The position numbers were made by a program, and so were the translations under genes. Shown piece after piece: positions 9,701 to 16,344 of a DNA stretch of 28,198 bases (within the stretch, counting starts at the first letter, position 1; each line of letters begins with the position of its first letter). This DNA comes from JANXVV01 sp038230975 (GTDB taxonomy: Bacteria; Planctomycetota; Phycisphaerae; Tepidisphaerales; Tepidisphaeraceae). The stretch covers positions 1-28,198 of the forward strand of contig JBBRMF010000038.1 in NCBI GenBank assembly GCA_038230975.1, read 5' to 3'. The notes below the pieces were generated by a model. That model was not told the DNA's origin, did no database searches, and saw only the letters and a program-made list of their open reading frames with translations.

Positions 9701-10114
9701 GAATCCACGGCGCGCAACCCGTTGGCCGCCGCCGCCTGGCACGCCCGTACTGCTTCAGAGTTGCTTCGCAATGCCGAACTGAAAAAGGGAGACTCCGTTG
9801 CACAGGCGATGGGACATCAACAGGAAGTCGCTGGTTTTCTCAACGTGGCCTCTGAGCGGTTGATTCATCGTGCGGCGTTGCGAAGGCTGGAAGAAGTGCC
9901 GGCACTCGCTACGTTGTTTCAGTCGTATGCGCAGGATGAAAGCACGCTTTCTGTACTGTCCGGGGCGTGGCCCCGTTATGGAACGCGATTCCACGAAACG
10001 TTTCGTGCCAGTGCTGGCGTGGGCATACCGCGCGATTCAGATCCCGTCGGGTATCAGGAGCAACTGAAAGCCTACTTCGACGCGATCATGAAAGCGCAGC
10101 AGGAACGGCGATGA
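6785..10114 (+). CDS. Large DUF4175-like membrane protein with long helical region
   Basis: 1109 residues. Membrane helices near 28-48, 58-76 and 155-172 resemble the front of DUF4175-type proteins, with EQIESRTDQFEQRLTTVVSQ between the second and third. A run of beta-sandwich domains follows (LTRLEVLPRDTEISAGQSVT; VEFRIRYVYPVYTSHAP). The C-terminal half (about 515-1100) is Ala/Glu/Arg-rich, helical and probably coiled-coil. No enzyme motif was found. There is no clear ribosome-binding site before the ATG at 6785, 49 bp after the previous stop. It lies in the same operon as the DUF58/BatA genes and overlaps the next gene by ATGA. It is probably a structural or scaffold part of the envelope complex. 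The function is unknown, and the DUF4175 call is tentative. Confidence 0.75.
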   Translation: MNALDPFPPAIRHLLRAFIARRRFVLLVRGIGMSIAIGLAWILTFCFADRFFHFLTFWRCVGLIMFVSLTGTTGVRYVIRAFLKVDWIQVAEQIESRTDQFEQRLTTVVSQLLGPVEKRGSTAMLQRIQAEAESLATKNDCPHWIPWKLALMPWMLSAGVTVLFAVMWPVARLDMPRLVSRFVHPMRRIEPVTLTRLEVLPRDTEISAGQSVTIAATVANIGSGSQAAVIQARGIFLHLSTDGRTWSRATMNADRVAGVSNRFTFPLPGIDRDLSYYVQGGDARSEQYQIKVKRIPTVVEFRIRYVYPVYTSHAPVWATNSDGLIESLTGCDATVWVTSTEPLSSATLIVDDRRVEMNCPDKLTQWQAQISITENATCTLDMKSVAGVIGHGPTPMLLKALPDKEPKVGIQQPVNDLRLSATDAITLHYNASDDYGLKSLETVVEMNGAIVAAFPIVLPFNAPRREGDFTFDLSDLQPKVGDVISLSLRAEDFKGHRKQSEIRQILIAPVSVGVKAYARAAELKRAGRLVASWVESLNKARDALNAARSTDPRNKGQEAWTAANRALAASGEAAITFRQAMLRVLIRNESPELGTTLANWIDETSQPVMDPGRPLSAAARNDNTVLDRLGSRLNRAREIKDALAIVLQGEQASIVETELRDIRAVAAAPSNGKKITELRNKTTDRAKQLVDEVLRELILSASMPGLDGQLHQRIERAKSIVNNQKPVNFSPAVAEWSERLRKPGTAGSAFPLRLQAASQAEALRASGDLGLARDLQLAGRLANQLAQTTVQARDTERGRTKPELRGKIFELVSQFEHAFNTLIHDRSHAQEARKELLKIDTEAAGFTESTEEIAFEASALASRRLIEATSQLDSKLAVEVGHSSREESRRFQEDMAMMSNQAAAIDRLIVGQQIAREFAAKGDIKKASYGESSLAVDLDILLRAGELVASTQPSAEIHDMADLSVAGPVPTPESTARNPLAAAAWHARTASELLRNAELKKGDSVAQAMGHQQEVAGFLNVASERLIHRAALRRLEEVPALATLFQSYAQDESTLSVLSGAWPRYGTRFHETFRASAGVGIPRDSDPVGYQEQLKAYFDAIMKAQQERR

Positions 10115-11346
10115 AAAAAAAAGGCTCCATCCACAACCTCATTGGAACGGCAGAAAGCCCCATTGATCTCCGGGGGTTAAGGTGCCACAGGTCGCGGTAC
10201 TCCGAGACCTGTGTCTTTAGGCGCACGACACGCACGGGTCGCGGAGTACCGCGACCCGTGGCACCCGGACTCCACTCGGCGCAGCGACGGATCAGGCGTT
10301 CGCTGTGTCTCGCACTGGCTTTGCCGCTCCTGATTTGTTCAATCCTACATCAGCCTGCATGGAGCGCGGCGTTCGCTTCGCCCGTCGAAGACAATCTCCC
10401 GCCCGCCGCCGAGCAGGCCGTAATGAAAGGGCTGGGGTATCTTTCTCAACAGCAGCAGGCGGATGGGTCCTTCACCGGACTGGATGAACCGGGTCCGCGA
10501 ATTTCGCCGGTGGCTCAGGTGCTTTTGGCATTTCTTTCGACCGGGCAAACTCCCGCCGTGGGCCGATATGCGTTCGCAACGCGCAACGCGATCGAGTTTA
10601 TCGTCAATCAATTGCCCGATGACGGGGATTTCGGGCGTGCAGATGGCAGCGGACTGTACGGGCAGGCGATTGTCACCATCGCATTGGCTGAGATCTATGG
10701 ACTTGATACCGACGCCGCCCGCCGGGAACTCATCAAAAATGCGCTGAAGAAATCTCTGGCCGTGATTGTGGCCACTCAGGATTCGCGGAACGATGCGCGC
10801 GCCGGTGGTTGGCACGACGGGGGCAATGGTGAAGGAGAATTGGAACCCACCCTCTGGATGGTGCTTGCGCTGCGCGCCTTGCAGGATGCTGATTTTGATG
10901 TCCCCAGGGAAGCCATGCAGCGCGCGCTTTCATTCGTCCGGGCCTGCGGCAAGCGAAACGCCTCGGCATTTTCAAACCGTGACGGTGGGCCTACGGCGAT
11001 GACCAATGCCGCCGGAATCGCCGTACTGTTTTTAGCTGGTGGCGATGGCAAAGATAATCTGAAAGAACCCAACAAGTTTCTGCTGGAACATCGGCCCGAC
11101 GAAAACGCGACGGATTTCTTCAACACGCTTTACGTCACGCTGTTAGCGGCGAGGCAGGAAGGCGAACCGAAATGGACTTCCGTGTGGAAACCCGCACGCG
11201 ATGTCTTGCTCAACAAGCAAACGTCTGATGGGAGCTGGTTCCCCCCTCGCCCGCCGTCCGTCGGATTGGGCACCGTGGCCGCAACGTCTACCGCGATAAT
11301 GACATTGGCCATGCCATACCGATTACTGCCGCTGTATGGTCGATAA
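10111..11346 (+). CDS. Secreted prenyltransferase/squalene-cyclase repeat protein
   Basis: 411 residues from the ATG at 10111, which overlaps the previous stop as ATGA and has AGGA upstream. A signal peptide (RRIRRSLCLALALPLLICSI, cleavage near AWSA) begins only about 55 residues in. The first 55 residues are encoded largely by an inverted repeat. A GTG at 10258 inside the repeat would give a normal-length signal peptide and is a serious alternative start. The mature part has alpha/alpha-barrel repeats of the squalene-cyclase/prenyltransferase type with QW-like motifs (QQQADGSFTG; TSDGSWFPP) and a GGWHDGGNGEGELEPTLWMV segment. No DCTAE-type or DxDD catalytic motif is visible, so terpene cyclase activity is not supported. 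It ends the + strand envelope operon and converges on the next gene. Confidence 0.8.
   Translation: MKKKGSIHNLIGTAESPIDLRGLRCHRSRYSETCVFRRTTRTGRGVPRPVAPGLHSAQRRIRRSLCLALALPLLICSILHQPAWSAAFASPVEDNLPPAAEQAVMKGLGYLSQQQQADGSFTGLDEPGPRISPVAQVLLAFLSTGQTPAVGRYAFATRNAIEFIVNQLPDDGDFGRADGSGLYGQAIVTIALAEIYGLDTDAARRELIKNALKKSLAVIVATQDSRNDARAGGWHDGGNGEGELEPTLWMVLALRALQDADFDVPREAMQRALSFVRACGKRNASAFSNRDGGPTAMTNAAGIAVLFLAGGDGKDNLKEPNKFLLEHRPDENATDFFNTLYVTLLAARQEGEPKWTSVWKPARDVLLNKQTSDGSWFPPRPPSVGLGTVAATSTAIMTLAMPYRLLPLYGR
10181..10265. repeat. 33-bp inverted repeat with nested hairpins
   Basis: Arms 10181-10213 and 10233-10265 are reverse complements with three mismatches and a 19-bp loop. Each arm is itself nearly self-complementary around GGTCGCGG...CCGAGACC. 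The element lies in frame inside the 5' part of the cyclase-repeat gene. No transposase is present, so it is a REP- or MITE-like palindrome. Confidence 0.85.
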
Positions 11347-11347
11347 A

Positions 11348-11361
11348 GTGGCGTGGGCGTC
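11348..11361. repeat. Truncated copy of the 18003 repeat arm
   Basis: The 14 bases GTGGCGTGGGCGTC are identical to the left arm of the inverted repeat at 18003-18067. Here the second arm is missing. It sits in the 29-bp gap between two convergent genes. Confidence 0.5.
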
Positions 11362-11375
11362 CTAAATCCTTCCGG

Positions 11376-11807
11376 TCAACCCCCGGTGCGGCGAGGCACG
11401 GAAGTGCGGGTCGCTTCAGTACCCATCGTCTGATTATGCCCCACCTGTTTTTCAGTATTGAACGGCTGATTGCTCTTCTTAGCTGCCGGTGAAATCGTGC
11501 TATTCAGCATATTGCCGATCCCCGCGGCATGCGGCTTGGCGAACCCCTGCTTCATTTGCTTAAACGCCGAGGTCTCCTTTTTCGGACCCGACGATACGGA
11601 ATTGAAACCACTCGCTTTAGCACCGATCATGCGGGCGGCGGTCTCGGCTGCAAGCGACGTATTCACCGTCGGAACAGCAGGCGCCGCAGCCTTGGCCACG
11701 GGCTTTGCAGCTTTTGCAGCAGGTTTTGCCTTAGGGGCGGCTTTCTTCGGGGTTTCAGAGGCAGTTGACTCAGGGGCGGGTATTGCGGATTTCTTTGCTT
11801 TGGCCAT
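11376..11807 (-). CDS. Small basic Ala/Lys/Pro-rich protein, histone-H1-like tail
   Basis: 143 residues. GGAG lies about 12 bp before the ATG at 11807. The N-terminal third is low-complexity and basic (PKKAAPKAKPAAKAAKPVAK), like histone H1-type tails of bacterial nucleoid proteins. The rest is polar and contains no known fold that I recognise (SGPKKETSAFKQMKQGFAKP; QPFNTEKQVGHNQTMGTEAT). No signal peptide or membrane segment is seen. A DNA- or RNA-binding role is inferred only from composition, and it may simply be an unstructured hypothetical protein. It stands alone on the - strand, converging on the cyclase-repeat gene. Confidence 0.65.
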   Translation of the reverse strand: MAKAKKSAIPAPESTASETPKKAAPKAKPAAKAAKPVAKAAAPAVPTVNTSLAAETAARMIGAKASGFNSVSSGPKKETSAFKQMKQGFAKPHAAGIGNMLNSTISPAAKKSNQPFNTEKQVGHNQTMGTEATRTSVPRRTGG

Positions 11808-11829
11808 GGGTAAAAATTCTCCTTCTTAG

Positions 11830-11858
11830 ATTCTAGTCGAAATGCGTTAAAGAAGTAA
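11830..11858 (-). promoter_or_regulatory. Weak candidate promoter for the basic protein
   Basis: On the - strand TTACTT and TAGAAT are separated by 17 bp and end 22 bp before the ATG at 11807. The -10 box is good (5 of 6) but the -35 is poor. Confidence 0.25.
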
Positions 11859-11906
11859 CCCGTCCCGGGAATTGGCTGTTTTGCAGAACAGATCGAATGA
11901 TCCCCT

Positions 11907-12038
11907 CCCCGCGGTACAGGGGCCGTCGATTTATTTAGCTCGCTTCGCTTGCGACCCGTGTCCGAAGGCTTTGGACGGCCGCCAAACACGTTTCGCAAGC
12001 GAATCGGCTAAGTAAATCGACACGCCCCGTGCCGGGGG
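11907..12038. repeat. Large nested inverted repeat filling the intergenic gap
   Basis: Arms 11907-11953 and 11994-12038 pair through CGCAAGCGAA, GCTAA(A/G)TAAATCGAC and CCGGGGG-like blocks, with small indels. The 40-bp centre holds a further small dyad (TCCGAAGGCTTTGGA). The block occupies most of the 251-bp gap between the basic protein gene and the DUF4091 gene. The core TAAATCGAC...CC(G)GGGG recurs near 22443. Confidence 0.75.
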
Positions 12039-12058
12039 CTACGTAGGGTAACGGATGG

Positions 12059-14914
12059 CTATTGATTGATGAAACCGATGGAGGGTAGCTTTGATATGTC
12101 GCGTGGAAAGACATGTCGTTCGATCAAACTGCGCCGCGGCGAGGGATGAGCTGCGTCCAACATTGCCCCAACTCGCATGCGCAAATCCCACAGTTTTACT
12201 GGATCGAGATGGGCATAATCCACGAGCCCTGCGTCGTCGGCATTTTTCTTGAGTACGTTCGCCGACAACTCGAGCGCGTCGCGAACGGCCATCGCGACGG
12301 CACTTCTGGAGTTGCCGGGAAGTGCTGCCAGGATCGTCAGATACTCCACATCCTGTTGTCCTCGCCGATACGCTTTGAGACGAATGCTCGGCAACGGCTC
12401 TTTTCCACCGGGCAGCGATGGGTAAAACAGCGAGAGTGGATCGGCATTCTTCCAGGCGTTTTCGTCGCCAACCGTCTGCCAGGGCAGCACACCATCACCG
12501 CCCAGACACCAGGTATCGAGGCACCAACCAATCGGCTGGGTGTTGCTGTCTTCGATATTGTTGGAAGAGCCATAGTTGAAAGTGATCTCATGATTGCGTT
12601 CTTTTCGATCCATCACGGCGCGATGGTATTGCCGAAAGGCCCCGCCGCAGATGTTGATGTCCAGCACACCCTCAAGAAAGTCGCGCTGCCATTGCGGATA
12701 GGAAATGTCGCAGCGAAACGCCATCTGCACCTCACCGCGCGCCCCGTCTACACCAGCATGAAATAGTTTTCCAAAATATCGAAGCGCCCAGAAATCCTGC
12801 GAATTCACCGGTTCATCCAGAATCCACGGCGCAGAACTTTTGCTCCACTTGTCCGCCTTGTTGTACACCTTGTTATTCAGATAGAACTCGAACAGAGTCT
12901 GATTCCATTGTTTGGCTTTGAAGTGTTCGGCAAAGGCTGCACAGGCCGCGGTGAATCCCTTTTCGTACTCCGCGTCGAACGCCTCATCGGCCCAGTAACC
13001 GCCCTTAAAATGCCGATTCACCTCCATCGGCCAATTCTCATTGAGGGGCAGGTAAAATGATTCGACGGGAATCGCGCCGCGCGGCAGATCGTTGAACGCG
13101 CTGCCATCGAGCAGAGGGCCAAAACGCTTGTCATAGCGCTGCCAGTCGAACGTTTTACCGTTCCACTTCGGGGCACAACCGTCATTCGGCACGCCGCGCC
13201 AACTGTATCCAAGACGATTGAGATTGGTCCGATGGGCCTGGGCAAGTCGGTAATACGCCATCTCCTGATCGTCCGGTAAGCCGTAACAATTCATCTCCGG
13301 AATGAATGAAAGCACATCCGGAAGCGTGAAGTTCCAGACGGTGAGTTCTACTTTGATCGCCAGTGATTCCGCGCCGACGGTCAACGTCAGCGTGCCGGTA
13401 TGCAGGCCCGGTTTCGTATCGCGCGGCACAAACACTTCGGCGAGAAACGATGCCGCTTTTTGGCCGTCTATCGCTTCATCCGTCGCCGGGATATTGATTT
13501 TCTCATTCAACGGCACCAGCGGATCAGGCAACATGCCGTTCTTTGTTTTCACGTGCCGGAAACGAAAGAAATCTGCATGGATCGAAGCATCCTCGAAAGT
13601 GAGTTTTAGATTCGTCGACGTGGTCAGACCACTCAACAGAATTTGAAAATCTGTAAATTCGTTGCGACCCGCGAAGATTCGAACGGTTTTCCCGGCGGCC
13701 GACCAAAGATCATTGGCCTGCCGATATTTCTTCGGCCGTGAGCCGAGCAATTCGTTGCGGACAGGATCGAGCTTATCCATCGCATCCACAACCGCGAGTT
13801 CAACACCGGCCAACTTCGGAAGCGCTCCGATGGTATCTAACGAATCCAATGGCGCCCGATCAAGCACGACGACTCGCGGTCCTTCTGAGACTTTGATGGA
13901 CCCGACGGTAAAAGGGGACACCTTTCCTGAAATGTCAACGCTGCTTACACCGATTTGATAATCCCCGCCCGGTTTAAGATCCATGTCGCGAAGGCGAATC
14001 CATGTCAACCGTTCGCGAGGATGGGGCGCGGCCATCAGATACTGTGGAACGGGCTTAGCCGACTCATATGCATAAGGGCCAGACCCGGCAATTCTCGCCA
14101 CGAAGCCGATGGCGCGAGCCGTTTGCGGAACGTCGGGCATTTCAACTCCCAGCCACGCTTCGCCTCTGGGCAATTCATCCGACCTGCCGACAATTTTTGA
14201 GGGAGCCGGCGCTGTCTCGCGAGCCTCTCCGTCAATATGCACTATAAAATATGGCTTGGCATTGCTCTGTTCACGGCTGTACACGAAACGATTCGGAAAT
14301 AATTTCCATTTAAATTGATCACCGATGTGTTCGTATTCACTGCCCACATCGTCGATCACGACAACGCCGTGACTGATTCCGGCAATGCGCGCCCCAATGA
14401 CTGCCGGGTCGACTGCGATCGTCTGCCATCCATCTTTATCTGGCGCCGTGGCCTCGGCAAAACGCCAGATTGTCCCGCCTTGTGAAAGCGAAACAGCCGT
14501 CAGGTCGCTCCCGAGCCAGGCCCATGGGGTTTCGTCCTGCATCGCCCAGTTGAATGAAGCAGAGCCTTTTTGTTTGCCATAGCTTGGGCTTGTTCCTTCG
14601 ACCCATTCGCCGGCAAGCGTCGAGACGGTGATGCGATGCAGAATTTCTTTCGAGGCATTCTTCAGGTGTAGCTCGGCGGAGGTGATGGTCTTGCCTTTCA
14701 GCGGCGTGGGATCGATATCGACGATCGCGAATTCCTGCACGCCTTTCAGCTTCAATCGCGCGGAGCCGCCGGTGTTGAAGTCTGCTTCCTGACCGATGGC
14801 AGAGACCCAGGTATCCCGCGTGATTTCAACGCGAATGGGCGCTGCGATCAGAGAGAAGGTGAACGCACTCGCACAAAATGCAGCAAGAATAAGACGATGA
14901 ACGTGGGTTGGCAT
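12059..14914 (-). CDS. Secreted DUF4091 glycoside-hydrolase-like protein
   Basis: 951 residues from the ATG at 14914. A longer open frame exists upstream but only this start puts a signal peptide (MPTHVHRLILAAFCASAFTF, cleavage near IAA) at the N-terminus. Residues about 25-190 resemble a DNRLRE-type beta-sandwich (TSAELHLKNASKEI; STLAGEWVEGTSPSYG). A middle region with fibronectin-like strands follows, then a TIM-barrel-like part with SWRGVPNDG and PWILDEP (Asp-Glu near 699-700). The C-terminal DUF4091 signature RLKAYRRGQQDVEYL lies near 845. The DUF4091 family is associated with polysaccharide-active enzymes, but substrate and catalytic residues are not established here. It is divergent from moeA with a 96-bp gap. 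Confidence 0.82.
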   Translation of the reverse strand: MPTHVHRLILAAFCASAFTFSLIAAPIRVEITRDTWVSAIGQEADFNTGGSARLKLKGVQEFAIVDIDPTPLKGKTITSAELHLKNASKEILHRITVSTLAGEWVEGTSPSYGKQKGSASFNWAMQDETPWAWLGSDLTAVSLSQGGTIWRFAEATAPDKDGWQTIAVDPAVIGARIAGISHGVVVIDDVGSEYEHIGDQFKWKLFPNRFVYSREQSNAKPYFIVHIDGEARETAPAPSKIVGRSDELPRGEAWLGVEMPDVPQTARAIGFVARIAGSGPYAYESAKPVPQYLMAAPHPRERLTWIRLRDMDLKPGGDYQIGVSSVDISGKVSPFTVGSIKVSEGPRVVVLDRAPLDSLDTIGALPKLAGVELAVVDAMDKLDPVRNELLGSRPKKYRQANDLWSAAGKTVRIFAGRNEFTDFQILLSGLTTSTNLKLTFEDASIHADFFRFRHVKTKNGMLPDPLVPLNEKINIPATDEAIDGQKAASFLAEVFVPRDTKPGLHTGTLTLTVGAESLAIKVELTVWNFTLPDVLSFIPEMNCYGLPDDQEMAYYRLAQAHRTNLNRLGYSWRGVPNDGCAPKWNGKTFDWQRYDKRFGPLLDGSAFNDLPRGAIPVESFYLPLNENWPMEVNRHFKGGYWADEAFDAEYEKGFTAACAAFAEHFKAKQWNQTLFEFYLNNKVYNKADKWSKSSAPWILDEPVNSQDFWALRYFGKLFHAGVDGARGEVQMAFRCDISYPQWQRDFLEGVLDINICGGAFRQYHRAVMDRKERNHEITFNYGSSNNIEDSNTQPIGWCLDTWCLGGDGVLPWQTVGDENAWKNADPLSLFYPSLPGGKEPLPSIRLKAYRRGQQDVEYLTILAALPGNSRSAVAMAVRDALELSANVLKKNADDAGLVDYAHLDPVKLWDLRMRVGAMLDAAHPSPRRSLIERHVFPRDISKLPSIGFINQ

Positions 14915-15010
14915 TTGATTGATTCTAATCGAAACAGAACCGAGGATTAAAGCAATGCGTCCGCAGTTTTCAGATTGACGCCAGACGCCTTGGGTCAGAT
15001 CATCATTGGG

Positions 15011-16276
15011 ATGTCTGACCTTGATGTCTCCGATTTGCTGACGCTTGCCCAGGCGCAGGCGGTGATTGATGCCGTTCCTGCGGATCTCCGACGGGAGCGA
15101 GTTCCTTTGATGGAAGCACACGGGAGGCGATTAGCCGAAGATCTCGCGGTAGATCGCGACGCGCCGCCGTTCAACAAAAGCCAGATGGACGGATACGCCG
15201 TTCGGTGCGCTGATGTGGCAGGCGCACCGGTGCGGCTGCTCGTGGTTGGGGAAATTGCTGCCGGGTCATCGGCAGACCGACCACTCGCGCCCGGCGAGGC
15301 GATGGCCATCATGACGGGCGCGCCCGTCCCCGCCGGTGCCGATGGCGTGGTCCCGGTGGAAATGACCCAACGTGAAGGGGAGAATGTAGTCATTCGTGAA
15401 TCAGCGAAGGCGGGGCGATACATTGCCCCGCGCGGTAACGATGCGCTGGCCGGTCAGATCGTTCTTAAAAAGGGGACGGTAATGGAATCGGCCCAACTGG
15501 CGGTTGCGGCCAGCCTTGGGGCTGCGCAGGTTTGGACCTATGCCCGCCCGAGTGTGGCCGTGCTATCGACGGGGGATGAGCTGGTTCAAATCGATCAAAC
15601 GCCGGGCGACAATCAAATTCGCAATTCAAACAATTCCATGCTCGTGGCGATGCTCAATCGGTTGAGATGCGATGTTCGCGACCTTGGCACGGCGCGGGAT
15701 GCGCCAGCGGAAATTCGCCATGCCATGGAAGAAGGACTCGCGGCCGACGTACTGATTGTCACCGGCGGAATGAGCATGGGAACGCATGATTATGTTCCGC
15801 AACTCATCCGCGATATGGGTTTTGAAATGAAGGTGACCAAGCTCCGAATCAAACCGGGGAAGCCATTCGTGTTTGCGATGAAATCGGAAACATGCGATCC
15901 ATCAGCACCCGCGACGCATCGATATATCTTCGGGCTTCCGGGGAACCCCGTCAGTGGGTTTGTGGGAATGCTGCGATTGACCAGCCGTCTTTTGGCGCGA
16001 CTGGCAGGCGGTGAGATCCACGAACGCTGGCTCGCCGGTCGGTTGGACGCGGGCCTGCCCGGAAATGGGCCTCGTGAGTTTTATCAACCGGTGATTTGGA
16101 CTCCGCCTTCAGAGGGTGGAACCAGTTCTCGAAATGAATTTGCGGCGGTCACCCCGCTTCCCTGGAAAGGGTCGGCAGATATCTACACGCTGGCGGCCGC
16201 AAACGCGCTGCTCGTGCGAAGTGAAAATGAACCCCCCATGGCCAAGGGAACTTTAATTCGCGTACTTGAGATTTGA
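15011..16276 (+). CDS. moeA: Molybdopterin molybdotransferase MoeA
   Basis: 421 residues from the ATG at 15011 (MSDLDVSDLLTLAQAQ); an in-frame TTG at 14975 is less likely. The enzyme inserts molybdate into adenylated molybdopterin, the last step of molybdenum cofactor formation, in the cytoplasm. Family motifs in order: PPFNKSQMDGYAV (52-64), VVGEIAAG, AIMTGAPVPAGADGVVPVE, VLSTGDELV, IRNSNNSML, VTGGMSMGTHDYVP (usual form GGVSxGxxD) and FGLPGNPVSGF. Length matches the family (about 400-420). No other cofactor gene lies beside it. It converges on purH with a 68-bp gap. Confidence 0.95.
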   Translation: MSDLDVSDLLTLAQAQAVIDAVPADLRRERVPLMEAHGRRLAEDLAVDRDAPPFNKSQMDGYAVRCADVAGAPVRLLVVGEIAAGSSADRPLAPGEAMAIMTGAPVPAGADGVVPVEMTQREGENVVIRESAKAGRYIAPRGNDALAGQIVLKKGTVMESAQLAVAASLGAAQVWTYARPSVAVLSTGDELVQIDQTPGDNQIRNSNNSMLVAMLNRLRCDVRDLGTARDAPAEIRHAMEEGLAADVLIVTGGMSMGTHDYVPQLIRDMGFEMKVTKLRIKPGKPFVFAMKSETCDPSAPATHRYIFGLPGNPVSGFVGMLRLTSRLLARLAGGEIHERWLAGRLDAGLPGNGPREFYQPVIWTPPSEGGTSSRNEFAAVTPLPWKGSADIYTLAAANALLVRSENEPPMAKGTLIRVLEI

Positions 16277-16344
16277 GCGAGCAAGAACGACTTTACTCAT
16301 AGCGGAACCTACAAATTTCACGGAGGTTCATCGCGCACGGCTAT

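Noticed and set aside
14915..15010. Promoters in the DUF4091-moeA divergent gap
   Set aside because: Only AT-rich stretches; no -35/-10 pair with acceptable spacing was found on either strand.
14915..15121. Longer N-terminus (69 extra residues) for the DUF4091 protein
   Set aside because: It would hide the signal peptide, overlap the divergent moeA start and has no ribosome-binding site.
16277..16344. Bidirectional terminator between moeA and purH (GAACCT/AGGTTC dyad)
   Set aside because: Only a 6-bp stem with a 14-bp loop and no T-run on either side.
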